Source: JACCZX01 sp963786295 | GTDB lineage: Bacteria > Pseudomonadota > Gammaproteobacteria > Burkholderiales > Burkholderiaceae_F | DNA: 64,000 nt | Assembly: GCA_963786295.1 (NCBI GenBank) | Contig: CAWAYV010000013.1 | Span: 1-64,000 of the forward strand | Direction: 5' to 3' | Part shown: positions 1 to 10,603 of the stretch, one piece after another | Numbering within the stretch: the first letter of the stretch is position 1 | Layout of the letters: every line of letters begins with the position of its first letter | Translations under genes and position numbers: made by a program | The notes under the pieces: model-generated | The model's database searches: none | What the model was told of the DNA's origin: nothing | The model's input: the letters and a program-made list of their open reading frames with translations, nothing else

Positions 1-384
1 GATGCGATCGCGCATGCCCTCGTCCATGAACGTAAGCGCAATGCCGGACGAGTAGGCCACTCCGCTGGCCTCGAGCAGGATGTATTCGGGCCGCTCGGCA
101 CGCGTCATCACTTGCGTCACCGCGGCAACCAGATCGTCGCGGATATTGCAGCAGACGCAGCCATTGGAGAGGTTGATGACGTCGCCGTCGTTTTCGATTC
201 CAACCACGAGCTCGGCATCGATGTTGATCGCACCGAAGTAGATCACCAGCACCGCGACCCGAAGGCCGTGATCGCCGGTGAGAATGCAGTTCAACGGCAT
301 CGTCTTCCGCAGCACCAGGAGAAAGCCCCAGTCAGGACCCGTGAGGAAACGCCACATGAGCGGGGGTTTATCGGTCGCAGTCAT
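1..384 (-). pseudogene. CobW/P47K-type GTPase, N-terminal part, P-loop destroyed, runs off the window
   Basis: The minus strand from an ATG at 382-384 encodes the N-terminal half of a G3E (CobW/COG0523) metal-chaperone GTPase. Visible family marks are FGAINIDAELV (switch region), the metal-binding NGCVCCNIRDDL (GCxCC motif) and YILLEASGVA. The protein continues beyond position 1. Where the Walker A motif GFLGAGKTT should be, the reading is GFLLVLRKTM, so the GTP-binding loop is lost, apparently by compensating small indels. A functional enzyme is therefore unlikely, unless the base calls are wrong. It is the first of a row of damaged genes. Family assignment is firm; pseudogene status is inferred from the missing P-loop. 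Confidence 0.7.
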
Positions 385-516
385 CTTGAGCCCCTTGCAA
401 GCTCGCGCGCGGACCGCGACGAGGTTCGAGTTCTGGCACTGACTCGCCCCATTGCCTTGCGCCGATCGTTCATGGATAGTCAACTGGAAAATCCTGGCCA
501 AATAGGTGAACGCAAA

Positions 517-952
517 ATGCCCGATTTCATTCCTGACGCACAGCGGTTTTCTGAAATCTTCTCGAACGCGATAGCTCCCACGTTTCTCCTGGGTGCAGTT
601 GCCGCGTTCGTTTCGCTGATGACCGCGAGGCTGTCAACCATCGATCGAGCGTACTCGGAAGCTAAACGCCATAGCCGATGACGACGCCGCGCGCGCCCAC
701 CTCAAGGTCGATATCGATCGTTTGAGAGGCACCGTGCTCGCTTCTTGAACAGTGGCGTCCTCGCAGCCTTGTGCGGTGGCGTGTGCCACGCTTCTTCTCG
801 CCATCATGTTTCTCGCCGGATTCCTGGGACTAGCGCACGCCTATGGCGCCGGATTGCTTTTCATCATTGCAACGGTCTTTCTCTGCTTCGCGTTGGTTCG
901 CTTCGCGCAAGAAGCACATATCAGTCTCGCTCGGCATGATGAGTACGAGTGA
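517..952 (+). pseudogene. DUF2721-like membrane protein, frameshifted
   Basis: Two plus-strand frames together give one small membrane protein. The first (from ATG 517) contains FSEIFSNAIAPTFLLGAVAAF and SLMTARLSTI; the second (to the stop at 950-952) contains ATLLLAIMFLAGFLG and LLFIIATVFLCFALVRFAQE. This order, an N-terminal helix, a hydrophilic middle and two C-terminal helices, is that of DUF2721 proteins, whose function is unknown. At least one frameshift lies around 650-750. It starts divergently from the CobW fragment, 130 bp away. Confidence 0.5.
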
Positions 953-1036
953 CGCTAACTTGGCGGACGGCCGGTCAACCAGAGGGAGTGCTCATGGCTA
1001 TGAGTGAGGCGCCCGTTAGCATCCTGATCCATCGCT

Positions 1037-2554
1037 TTAATTGCCCTCGAGCTTGTTGATGAGTTGCTGGACTTTCTCCTGCTCGGCCGTGAGTTTGGCT
1101 TGCGCGCCGCGGAGCTTCTGTTCGACGACTTGGCGCACATCGATCTTGAAACCGTTCGGGAAATTTCGCTGTGGCACGCGATACATGTCGACGGGTAGTA
1201 CTTCTTCGGATCGATCTCACGCTCGCGGAGCCGCCGGCTCCTGCATGTCAGCGACCGTATGCCGGGGGTTCGGGAACCTGACCTCCAGATTCGTCGGGCT
1301 CAGGTCGAACAGGCCGATCGCGTCTCTCGGGCTCGGGCGAGCCATGTTGCCGGCTTCGGGGAGCGCAGCCTTACGCGTCCAGACGGCACTCTTGGTGACG
1401 TTGACGACCACGACGTCGGGCGCGCCGAACTGGAACAACCCGCTGTAGTGCACGCGAATCCCGGCGATGATCTCCGGGATCAATTCCTCGTCGTAACTCA
1501 GGTGCGTGACCGTCGCGAGACGCGGCTTGATCTCGTTGAACATGTAGCCGATCGCGTGGGGGCTGTGCGCCTGGTCGATCGTCCGTGTCGAGGATCGTCG
1601 GGGGCGGCCGAATTTCAACGCCTGCAGGTTGGCCGTGTCCGGTTGCACTTCGGTCACGAATACGTCTACGCCCTTCGCTAGTTTCAGCGTAGCTCGTCGG
1701 GCCGCCCATCACCGGTCCAGACGAATGAAGCCCGTTCCAGTCGAGCCGGTAGGCTGAAGCCCCGTCCTTGGTATGCGACCGCCGCCAGTGGCGGATGACA
1801 ACGCCATCCTTGTTGTAGCAAATCCCGTTGTCGTCACGGAAATCGAACTCGTTGACCTCGACCTCGTAGCCATCGCCGATGGGCTGGCGTTGCAGAGTCG
1901 GTGTGCCACTGGGTCATCATTTTCATGCCTTCGATCATCGTCTTGATGCCGTCCTTCGGCGCGTCCGACCCGATGGCCCATGGACGCGCAACGGCTTCCA
2001 GCGCCCCATCCACCGGAGCGAAGGCGTAGAGGTAGGGAAGGTCCGCGTAGTGATCGACGTGCAGATGCGTGAAGAAGATGTCGTTGACTGTCTGCAACCG
2101 GCGACGGCCATCGCGATGATGTTGCGCATGCAGCCGGAGCCGAAGTCAAGAACTTCTTGCCGTTGCCTAGCTCGACCATGATGCAAGTGCCGGCCTGCAC
2201 CTTCGTGACCGGGATCGGCGTACTGCCGATGAACGAGATCCGCATCTCGTCGGGGCCGACCTGCTCCTGACCCGGGTAATAGATGTTGTTGCTGACGAGA
2301 TAAGGCGTCGGCCGGTAATACGCAGGCAACGTGATTCCGCCACCCGGCACTCCGCCGTACGGGTTCTTTGCTGGGACTGCGGTTGGTTGCGCAGCCGCCT
2401 TCGCCTGCGCTTGCGCCGGCGATGCCACAACGGACGATAAGGCTGCGGCTCCAGCCAGACCCGCTGCCTTGATCGCATCGCGGCGATTCATCGGTCGCTC
2501 GCCCGCCCCGCCTACATCATTCGGGATCTGTTCTTCTTTTGAATCGCGACTCAT
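1037..2554 (-). pseudogene. TAT-exported MBL-fold hydrolase resembling GntH, multiple frameshifts
   Basis: Start ATG 2554 follows GGAG at good spacing. Residues just inside (NRRDAIKAAGLAGAAAL, then an AQA site) form a twin-arginine signal peptide. Successive minus-strand frames read GTCIMVELGNGKKFL, DFGSGCMRNIIAMAV, THLHVDHYADLPYLY (the HxHxDH zinc motif), TIDQAHSPHAIGYMF, THLSYDEELIPEIIAGIR and a C-terminal coiled tail ending QQLINKLEGN before the TAA at 1037-1039. This is the layout of periplasmic MBL hydrolases annotated as guanitoxin-biosynthesis GntH-like; the family name is from memory, the metallo-beta-lactamase fold is firm. At least four frame changes are needed to read through, so the gene is dead or the sequence is poor here. 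Confidence 0.65.
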
Positions 2555-2748
2555 CGTTCGTTCTCCGCTCAGGGCTGTGACACCACAAACACCAGATTGC
2601 TGCCCATTATCGTCTTCATCACGCCGTCGCAGGCTATGCGCTGACACGGCGGGCGACCATTCGACCTGGTCCAACAGACCCGGTATTGGTCAGTTCCGCT
2701 CGAAGTCCCGTGCGCGTACTTCGTTCCCGAGTCGCCTGTACGACCATC

Positions 2749-4220
2749 CTATGGAGACAGCGCCGGCCGCAGCGCTCCCGCCGGTACGGGATCAGGAATG
2801 ATCGTCGCGCCGAGCATCTTCAGCATGCCGCTTGAACTCGGGTGAATCGAGGATGATCGTTCCTGCCGCGGCGCGCAGGCGATCCACCGCCTCGGTCGGG
2901 CAGGACAAACGTCGTGGGCTGGCGATTCAGGTACGCCAACTCCTCCTTGTCCTTGAGCGCGGCAAACGACACATCGATGGCGTAGATCTCTGCGGCGGGT
3001 GCGCGTATCGCCGCACATAATGGCGAGCCCTTCTCCGCGGCACACCCGGCAAGGTTTCGGATTTGTCGAGTCGTCTGCCAGCGCGCCGCAATGTCTTTCA
3101 GCAGCTCGACCGCCTCGTAGGAGAAGTGGTCGATGGGAGTGCCGGCGGACTTGGTCAGGATCGTCCACTGTTCCGGGCGCCGCCTCCGATTCATCCCACT
3201 TGGTAGGGGGAAACGACACCGAATTGACGACGAAGACGATGATCCTCTTCACGTGGTCGAGCGGCGTTGGCACGCCCTCGTTGTGCAGGGCTTCGAGGAC
3301 CGCAAGCGCGTCCAGCACGCCGCGCATGCCCACGTTGTCGGACACCCCGCCGTCCACGAGATGGATGTAGGGCCGCTTGGTGCTGTCGAGGTAGGCTTCA
3401 CCGTCCCTTAGCGCACGGATCGCGCGCGCTGCGGGTCGCGGCGGGTGTCGCGGAGTCGATGATACCGTTTGGCCCAGGGCGGAACGACGTAGTTGCAGGT
3501 GCCGCCATAGTTGTTGATCGTGACGGGGGAGAGCACCACGGGGACGGCAGACGATGCCGCGGCGGCGCGGGACAACGGCACGCCGTTCAGATCCGAGCAA
3601 ATGCACGTCAAATGCGCTCTGCGTGAATGGCCAAGCGGTTGCCGGTCGACAGGTCGGTGGCCGATGCGAGGATCGACGGACCGTTGCCGCGATTGAGATC
3701 GCCGAAGGTCGCGCCGTTGAACAGGATTTCGTCGTACAACTGGGCCGCCAATTCGGAACGGCCCCAGCCGGTCGAAGACAGATCCCCCCAGGACTTCGGC
3801 GACAAGGTACGGCTGATGATTTCGCCCTGGACGTCGCGCTTGAGGAAGCGCTGCTCGTAATCGGCGAAGAGCTTGTCGCCGTAAAGACCGTAGGCCAAGG
3901 CCGTGAAGCTGCCGCCCGACACGCCGGTAATGACATCGACTGCAGTCGAGCAGGCGCGCCTTGGCGCCGTTCGGTGCAATGACCTCGGTACGCCGGAGAA
4001 ACTCCAGTACACCATACGAAAACGCAGCAGCTCGAGTGCCGCCGCCCGAGAAGGCAAGGATGACGAGGTTGTCCTGGCCCTTGAAGTGCTTCTGGCGATT
4101 CTGAAACGTGTACCCGCGATCAACGTCGACCTGTGTGATCGGCGTGTTGATCGGTCGTGTAGCGCAACCGCCCAGCAGCAGGACAAGCATCAATGACGCT
4201 AGCAAGCGTGACGGATTCAT
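2749..4220 (-). pseudogene. patatin-like phospholipase lipoprotein, multiple frameshifts
   Basis: ATG 4220 is preceded by GGAG 7 nt upstream. The first residues (MNPSRLLASLMLVLLLGGC) are a lipoprotein signal with lipobox LGGC. The patatin catalytic elements appear in order but in different frames: the oxyanion loop FSGGGTRAAAFSYGVL, the nucleophile elbow TGVSGGSF (GxSxG) and the DGG motif HLVDGGVSDNVGM. At least four frameshifts separate them before the stop at 2749. An intact version would be a ~490-residue outer-membrane-anchored lipid acyl hydrolase. The damage resembles that in the neighbouring MBL gene. Confidence 0.7.
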
Positions 4221-4664
4221 GACCGTTCTCCAGGAGCAAGCCGGCAACTTATGGAGCGAATACTTGGTGGACGCCATTGGACCTTGGTCCAATGCACGAT
4301 CGTGCACGACCGGAACGCCAGGAAGAAACTCATTCCGTCGCTGCAGCAGAAACTTCGGTGCCGGAGTACGGACTGCCACCATCGCATCAATCTGGCCCCG
4401 CGTACTTCTCAGCGCGCGTCATCACTTGTGTCATCGCGGCCACAAGCGGGCAGCGTTTCCATGAAATCAAAGACTCCATAGGACGGCAGACCGTTGGGTT
4501 CCCAGTGTGTAAAAGGCGGCGACAAGAGGCGTGCGCCCGAACCAGCAGACGCTATCAGCAGCTCTTCGCTGTGCACCTTCTTCATAGGAAGAAAGCGAGC
4601 CGGCGTGGTCGAAATATAGGACAGCGTCTGGAACACCAGGGTCGACGCTGTCCTCATTCGCGAG

Positions 4665-4914
4665 GGCCGAAGACAATGAATCAAGCACCGATCTCTTGCT
4701 ACATGACCGACATGCTGCGCGCCCCCGAAGGGCAGCAGGGAGATCTCGGTCAAAGTCAGGCTATGCGGAGCGACTCCCAAGCCGAACCCGATTGACTCAA
4801 CCAACGTTACGACGTCGCAAATCCTCGCGCATGACGCGTCAACAGCAACAGCGGACTGCGTCGCTGCAATAGAACCATCGATTCGTGAGGTCCGCTTTCG
4901 ACCCATTGCGGACA
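4665..4914. repeat. ~250-bp dispersed repeat, copy 1
   Basis: This shares with 9740-10000 a left end GGCCGAA, a conserved middle (ACATGACCGACATGCTGCGC, then AGATCTCGGTCAAAGTCAG) and a right end containing GTCCGCTTTCGACC. The two ends are roughly inverse to each other (GGYCGAAAGCRGAC against GTCCGCTTTCGRCC), as in a small non-autonomous element. A tRNA-Glu-like 3' end (compare GCGTCCCCAAG in copy 2) is degenerate here (GCGACTCCCAAG). No plausible gene lies inside. Confidence 0.6.
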
Positions 4915-4978
4915 GTCGGCTCCACTGCGAGGCGTTCGGCTCCGAGGCCACGCGCGATGACCGCTATCTCGCTGTTGT

Positions 4979-5790
4979 TTAATCGGGCGTTGTTCGCCAA
5001 CGGCTCTTGTGCCATGCGGTACCGCTCAACAGGCCCGCCAAGCCGACCGCCATCAGGGACAGCGTGCCGGGCTCTGGCACCGCCGCCGACACCGACAAGT
5101 TGTCGACATACACGATGAGGTCTAGAGCGGGTTGTTGTGCGGGTCGATCGATACTACATCGATCGTATTGCCGACGCCGGACGAGGAAGAAGGGGATTTC
5201 GCCGAAGAACAGGTCGTCGACGAAGCCGCGCACGGCCCTGTTCTGAAAATCAAACTGGAGATCAAGGTGCACCCATTCGCCGAAGGCGTGCTCCGGATGC
5301 GATACAAACACAAAGTCATTGTTGACTATATCGACAAGTTCCAGACATATGATGCAATGACGGCGATCGGCGGAATCACCAGTTGGATGCATCAAGCCCA
5401 ATGCCGATGCCGCACGTCTCAGCCTGCTGGGGTACCAAAATATCCGCAGACATCCAGACTAACGGCAGACCGCTCTTGATCGGATTGGAAGAAGTTCAGG
5501 TTCTGGAGATAGGACCCGCCCCTAAAATCTGGTGCTGGGAGAAACAGATCCAGCCGGCGGCAGTCGATGCGCAGCCCTGGGTTCCGCTGCGAGGCAAGTC
5601 TCTGGATACGGTCGCGACATCTACGCTTATGCCAGCGAACGGAGACCAATGGTCCTCCCCGACAAGGACGCCCGGGACGAACGTCGGAGGTTCGAAACCG
5701 GTCTGATACAGCAGGGCGGCGGCGCCGGCGAGGTCGCGATCGAAGCTGGCGAGCGGCCATTAACGCGAGCGTGATCGCTGGAGGGTTCCA
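4979..5790 (-). pseudogene. PEP-CTERM sorted exported protein, frameshifted
   Basis: The C-terminal frame ends with DLIVYVDNLSVSAA followed by VPEPGTLSLMAVGLAGLL and a basic tail, the PEP-CTERM signal recognised by exosortase. Upstream frames give GVGNTIDVVSIDP and, further up, ALLYQTGFEPPTF, LVGEDHWSPFAGI and DLPRSGTQGCAS, typical of the jelly-roll body of such proteins. At least two frameshifts separate the parts and the 5' end is not clear. No exosortase gene is in the window. Confidence 0.55.
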
Positions 5791-5799
5791 TCTTCGTAC

Positions 5800-6275
5800 C
5801 CTCGTCTGCGCACGTGGGAACGCAGAAAAGCTGGTTAACGTGTTTTAGCGGCGCATTCTGCTCCTAAATGTGGCGGCTGCGGTTAACACCGGATAGCGTA
5901 AATATTCCAGTATCAACGGTGATTCTGCCGCACGTTCCGACGTCACTCAAAATAGCTTTTCATCGAACAAAATTGAGAGCTTGTCGCGGCACGTTGTGCT
6001 CGACGGCGTTGATGTCAGGATCGCCAGCACTCTTCGACGCAGTCGGCAAGTCATGGCCACTGAGCGAAGCCACCACCAAATCGCACGGAAGACGCACGGC
6101 CGCGGATCTGCCACTCGTGCAGACCCGGCTACTCTGGCTCGTGGTTACGCACACCATGAATGCGTAGCCGTCACACACGCCATGACCGCAGGACGAAACG
6201 ACGAGCGGTGTACAACGGTCAGGCAAGCTCATTCGCAAGCACTGCCGATAAGCATGCAAGTGAACAATGATGACT
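5800..6275. other. intergenic, no recognised gene
   Basis: Both strands have open frames here but none shows a recognisable motif, a ribosome binding site or a codon bias like the neighbours. The stretch is visibly less GC-rich than the window average. Confidence 0.4.
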
Positions 6276-6680
6276 TTAAGACATTGCAGCGGGCACGAAA
6301 CAAAGAAGCCAGATGAAGAAACAAACGGCTTTCCTAGTTCGGCTCAATCCCAGCTTACGTAGTAAAAGTAATGCTGCCATTTGTATAGCAACCAGCAGCA
6401 CGGCAAGTGCAGCAACTCCAACACCGACAGCGTGAAGTCGCCAAAAGCTTGGCGGTGGAAGATGAGGAATGATGAAGAGTGCAATTAGAGGACAAGGCGA
6501 CATCACGTACCAAATCCCGACGCATTGGAGAATTGCACTCAGGATGTAGGGGAGTTGGTCTGTCCGGTCACGGCAACAACACGGTAGTAGCGATCGCGCC
6601 GTGGTCCGGCGGCAGGCGATGCAAGCGCTCTTATCTATGACTATGGGTGTCGGCTTTAATACTTCTGCGGATGGAGCCAC
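6276..6680 (-). CDS. hypothetical small membrane protein
   Basis: The C-terminal two thirds look like a real membrane protein, with three or four hydrophobic segments: ILSAILQCVGIWYVM, LIALFIIPHL, VGVGVAALAVLLVAIQMAAL and VCFFIWLLCFVPAA. The N-terminal 45 residues are arginine/cysteine rich and unconvincing, so the true start is probably an internal codon. Base composition is lower in GC than the surroundings. No family recognised. It lies just downstream of a minus-strand terminator, so it would need its own promoter. Confidence 0.35.
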   Translation of the reverse strand: MAPSAEVLKPTPIVIDKSACIACRRTTARSLLPCCCRDRTDQLPYILSAILQCVGIWYVMSPCPLIALFIIPHLPPPSFWRLHAVGVGVAALAVLLVAIQMAALLLLRKLGLSRTRKAVCFFIWLLCFVPAAMS

Positions 6681-6706
6681 GTCCGCAATTGGTCCAAAGT
6701 GTGGGT

Positions 6707-6745
6707 AAAAAAAAGACCTCGGTAGGCCCCAGCACCCGACTGAGG
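6707..6745 (-). terminator. rho-independent terminator (minus strand)
   Basis: On the minus strand CCTCAGT, a 15-nt loop and ACCGAGG form a stem with one wobble pair, followed by TCTTTTTTTT. It sits downstream of the decayed peptidase gene and would have ended its transcript. Confidence 0.7.
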
Positions 6746-7149
6746 CGAAGCGCCGCGTTGGGTCGAGTAGCCGACAGTGCGCCCGTATCTACATTCGACC
6801 GAAGCCGCCGTTAAGGACGGCCGCGAAGCAAAACCTCATCCACGCGCCCGAGAGCGGACGCTTAACCCAAGGTGGAGCCGCGGCTGCCGGATCGCAGCGG
6901 AGGCGGCCGTCGGCTTGACGCCTCATCGTCAGATTTCACGCCGGCAGCACATGGGACTGCAGCCTGCTGCACGGTGGTGACTCGCTTCGTACGCAGTTTC
7001 CGTTATCCCGCTTTCTCAGCTCTTGGCGGTGTCGAAAGCCGAAATGCGATCTGCACGGAACGATGCCAACGCCTCCGTCGCCGTGCCCTCGACGAGCCAC
7101 CAAAAGGTACGTTACGACTCCCCGCTCTGCTCGAGCAGCCGCGACCACG
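6746..7149. other. no recognised gene
   Basis: This lies between the terminator and the last recognisable piece of the M66-like pseudogene. It may hold the decayed C-terminus of that gene, but I cannot align any segment with confidence. Confidence 0.3.
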
Positions 7150-9336
7150 CTCGGGTCAGCGTTCTAGCGGATCCATCGGTGATGTCCGTCGGATGAGGTG
7201 GCTGCGCACGATAGGGTTGACCTGCGATCGAAGCCCGCTGCCAGGAGCCGTCACGCTTGGACGCCAATATGCGTTCATTGAGTCATCTCGTCCATCAAGC
7301 CGAGTGGTCGTTTCAGCCAAGGAGTCGGACCGCATCACCTCGTACCAGATGCGTTTCAGCTTCAGGCTCAATGATTCGCAACTCTGGACGAAGGTATGGT
7401 CTTGCGACTGCTCGGGACTCCCGCGAACGAGGTCCGAAACCCGGTCGACAGCGCCAGTTGAAACCGAGTGGATTGAACTCCGCGCGAAGCTTGAGTCCAC
7501 TTCGACGTGTACTTGTCGGAGCCGCTCGCCAACGGTATCCAGGTCTTCCCGTCGTCGGGCGTATACCTAAGCATGCAGTGGATCCGCGCCAGACCTGATT
7601 TGGCCGTTGCGACTCGGTAACTATGTTGGACGCTCCGCCGCCTGAGGGTAGGTCGCCACCTAACGAGCTTGATGCAAATCATCTTCGATGGGCCACCGTG
7701 CGATTTCTTCGCCGCAGCGGACCGACACGTAAGCGATTTCCTCGAACCACGGAAGCACCTCCTGAAAGTCCTCGTAGGGTGCAACCTTGGGGCGATCGGA
7801 AGTGTGGTGACACTCAAGAGACGCGAGCAATACATGGCTGGCGTTGTAAAGCTCCACGACAATTTCAGTCATCCCTTTCGGTGTGTAACGTCCTGGTTCT
7901 CCTGGGAGGTGTACCGCCCACTGAAACTCCGCCCTTCCGTCGCGATAGATACGGAACGACAACAGCAGCTTGTGCGCCGCCGCTTGGTCGACGGGGGCGA
8001 CAGTGAAGGGATCAAGCAGATCGCCATGGAAGGCGCGCAAGTAGTTGTACGGCGAGACCCATTTCGTGCCGCCGCAATAGCTCATCTCCGGGCGTTCCGG
8101 ACTGAACAGCGTGGGCGGCGATTGCTCCAGGTCGACGCCCCACTCGCCGATACCGGATCGTTGGATTGCATTGGGATAGTCCAGGGGGTAGTTCGGGTCG
8201 ACTTCGGTCCATGTCACTGGTCGCGCACAGGCGGTATCGCTGACATGGGGTGCCGGGAGTAGCCGAAGGTGCTGGTACTCGAGCTCATGAGCGAACTGTC
8301 GTCGTCGAACACGACTGATTGATCGAACCAGGTAAAGCGCGTTGCCCCACACAATGCCGCTCGCATTCGCATGAGTGGGAAGCGTAGGCATCAATTTCGT
8401 GATCCTGAGGTGTCGGTGTGGTGCCATTGCGCACCGCCAAAATGTCCGCGCGCACAGCATCGTGGTCCGGAAACGCTTCGAGCGCACCGGCGAAGGCGCG
8501 CTCGCCTCTGTCGCGAACGTCCAAGTCCGGCGCGGGAAGCAATCGGCGCGCTAGGTCGATGGGCGCCGGCAATCAGCATCTCGACGTCGCGGCGAGCTTC
8601 GTCGGAGGGTCGTGCCCGGCACCGTGCGCGACACGCGCATGCGAAAGCAGTGGATGATCGGAGTGCGCCTTGTGTTGAATTCGATCCGCTCCCGGTTGTT
8701 GGCTGGATCAATATCGGCTCGCCGTAATCAACTGCCACCAGGCCTGAGCGCTCAACTGAAGCCTGCCGTAGCAGTCGGCCGCCGGGATCAGAAAGTTCAG
8801 GGTCTCGTTGAGCGCGCGACGACGCGACGCGGATGATCCCGCCATGCTGACGGTTTGCATCGGCTCCACCCCGCGCCGCAGGATGTCGTATTTGAGCGTG
8901 TTGCGGTTGAACACCATCACCAATATTCGTCCGGTGATGCTCATCCCGGTCCGTTCCAGAGGGATTGAAGATACACACGGGCGAGCAACGGCTTGTACGC
9001 GATCAGCGGGACACTGTTGGCCGCTCCGGCACCGCTGCCCTCAACGGAGAAATACTGCGTTGATTGGGTATTTCGATGTCCGTAATCTTCAGCAGCGTGT
9101 TAGGCGAAGGCGGAGAGTGGTAACAGCCCTCCTCATGCAGTTCTTCCTCCAGCATCTGAAGGCTGTTGTCGAGACCCTCGATGGTCCGCAGGATGTTCTC
9201 GCGCTCCTCGGCATGGTGGTGGTGGCTCGCGGTCTGCAATTTTTTCGTGTGGCCCTGAGCTCTCTAATTCAATTGTGATTACGCCGGCACTCGGGTCTGC
9301 TCAGATCGGGCTGGGGACCACTGAGGACGCGGGCAT
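7150..9336 (-). pseudogene. M66-like zinc metallopeptidase remnant, several frameshifts
   Basis: An ATG at 9336 behind GAAGGAG starts the reading; successive minus-strand frames give RENILRTIEGLDNSLQMLEE, LLKITDIEIPNQ, LNETLNFLIPAADCYGRLQL, then FAHELEYQHLRLLPAPH, VDPNYPLDYPNAIQ, GIGEWGVDLEQ, MSYCGGTKWVSPYNYLRAF and LRYTPDDGKTWIPLASG. The string of conserved pieces (HE...H, a later GIGEWG, MSYC, WVSPYNY) is that of large secreted zincins of the M66 type, in which HExxHxxxxxH binds zinc. Here the spacing of the histidines is broken (HELEYQH), so the active site is gone even where the frame is open. The 3' limit is uncertain. Confidence 0.5.
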
Positions 9337-9739
9337 GTTTTCTCCTTCTGCGTGGACCTGCATGCGATCGGTCAATGAATGGCCGTGGCCGCATAAATAA
9401 TCTGCATCGTCAGTCGTGACGGGCGTTTTGGTATTGGCAACGAAGGCCGCTGTGATCGAAGCTCTTATGAAGCCTCTCAGAGCGTAGTGCCGATAGCAAC
9501 CGGCGCAATACCCTTAAGGCGAAGGGCCACGTCGTCACCTCCGCGCCGCGGGCGTCAGTCGGGTCCTTCGTTGCATAACCGCTGCACGACTTCCAGCTCC
9601 TTTAAACGCAACGAAAATCGCTTCAAACGGTTTGTTCCAGAACACCGGAGGGAAGGCGGCCAATGGAGCAAGCGCTGCAGGCGGAATGCGGGACCTGATG
9701 TCCGCTCTGCCTGCGATTGGGCAGCCATCGCTGCTGACT
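9337..9739. other. no recognised gene
   Basis: A 400-bp stretch between the start of the peptidase pseudogene and repeat copy 2. I find no motif, tRNA or convincing frame on either strand. Confidence 0.4.
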
Positions 9740-10000
9740 GGCCGAAAGCAGACTTAATAGAGCACCGATCGCTTGCAACATGACCGACATGCTGCGCGCC
9801 CCAGAGGGGCAGCAGAGAGATCTCGGTCAAAGTCAGGCTATGCAGAGCGTCCCCAAGCCGAACCGAATTAACTCGACCAACGTTAACGGCTCGCAGAATC
9901 CTTCGCATGACGCGTCAACAGCGACGAGCCGCGTGAGGCTGCGTAGCTGCAATCAGGAACCAACGATTCGATGATGTCCGCTTTCGACCCTTAGCGGACA
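9740..10000. repeat. ~250-bp dispersed repeat, copy 2 (most complete)
   Basis: The left end GGCCGAAAGCAGACTTAAT is roughly the inverse of the right end TGTCCGCTTTCGACCC. The right end itself can form a hairpin (TGTCCGCT with AGCGGACA, 9974-10000). The middle carries ACATGACCGACATGCTGCGC and AGATCTCGGTCAAAGTCAG and then GCAGAGCGTCCCCAAG, which equals the last bases of the tRNA-Glu gene at 10981 plus its flank. Looks like a MITE-like or tRNA-associated element (inference). Confidence 0.6.
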
Positions 10001-10047
10001 TGCGCGACGCGGAGAAAACGGACGCGAAATTCACGCCGATAGCGGAC

Positions 10048-10137
10048 GCTCAACGCTCAAGTTGAGCGGTCCGCCGCCACAGCCACTCGGAAGAAGAAGC
10101 TGTGAACCGGCGGGTCCGCTCGAACGCCGGGTTGGGC
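10048..10137 (-). repeat. integron attC recombination site (minus orientation)
   Basis: Read on the minus strand, a 90-bp imperfect palindrome starts with the R'' core GCCCAAC and ends with the R' core GTTGAGC, both matching the attC consensus (RYYYAAC / GTTRRRY). The arms GAGCGGACCCGCCGG and CGGCGGACCGCTC pair. It has the same length and much the same sequence as the attC at 53150, including CGTTCGAGCGGACCCGCCGG, which fixes the minus orientation. A further GTTGGGC core on the minus strand at 10742-10748 would bound a ~0.7-kb cassette containing the next gene in reverse. Confidence 0.75.
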
Positions 10138-10198
10138 GTAAGGCGAGCGCATAATCTGAACGCTGCTTGTATAGGTCGGCTACGAAAAAAGAGAGAGC

Positions 10199-10603
10199 AT
10201 GAGAAGGCACAACGCGGTACTTGCCATCGCGGCTCTCGCAACACTTGCCGCCGGCGCGTCGGCACAAGACATCGAGCCATCCGAACTTAGTGAGCTAGTC
10301 AAAGGACGCAAATGGCTAGTTGCGGTGGGGGGAGATCTATCGAACGCCGGAACTTCAGCATACTGGGATTTCCACGCAGATGGCTCGATGTGCGTTCGAT
10401 TCGCGGGCGCGAAGCCAAACGAACGATGTGCGGACGAGGGGCGATGGAACCTCGATGGGCAGACGCTCTGTTGGAATCTAAAGTACGTGGGCGAGCAGTA
10501 CGGCTATAAGTCAGCTTGCGTCAAAGTTCAGAAGGTGGGTCCTCAGGAATACCAGATGCACAACGTAAAGGGATTTCGCCAGTTCCCTTTCCGTCCGGTG
10601 TAA
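10199..10603 (+). CDS. small secreted protein of unknown function (probable integron cassette gene)
   Basis: 134 residues, intact. The start ATG has a purine-rich GAGAGC just upstream. Residues 1-22 (RRHNAVLAIAALATLAAGASA) form a Sec signal peptide with an ASA-Q cleavage site. The mature part has four cysteines and the pattern WDFHADGSMCVRF, DEGRWNLDGQTLCWNL, which suggests a small periplasmic beta-sheet domain with disulfides. I do not recognise a named family. An attC lies 62 bp upstream and a core-like GCCCAAC 140 bp downstream, so it is probably a cassette gene oriented against its attC. It stands out as intact between damaged neighbours. Confidence 0.75.
   Translation: MRRHNAVLAIAALATLAAGASAQDIEPSELSELVKGRKWLVAVGGDLSNAGTSAYWDFHADGSMCVRFAGAKPNERCADEGRWNLDGQTLCWNLKYVGEQYGYKSACVKVQKVGPQEYQMHNVKGFRQFPFRPV

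Noticed and set aside
112..681. 189-residue plus-strand frame at the window start
   Set aside because: Its first two thirds are the antisense of the CobW GTPase fragment; the motif-bearing frame is on the minus strand.
98..4447. Shared ~20-bp stretch (GCGTCATCACTTG...) at 108 and 4417
   Set aside because: Both encode a similar short helix on the minus strand, but homology does not extend; too short to call a repeat.
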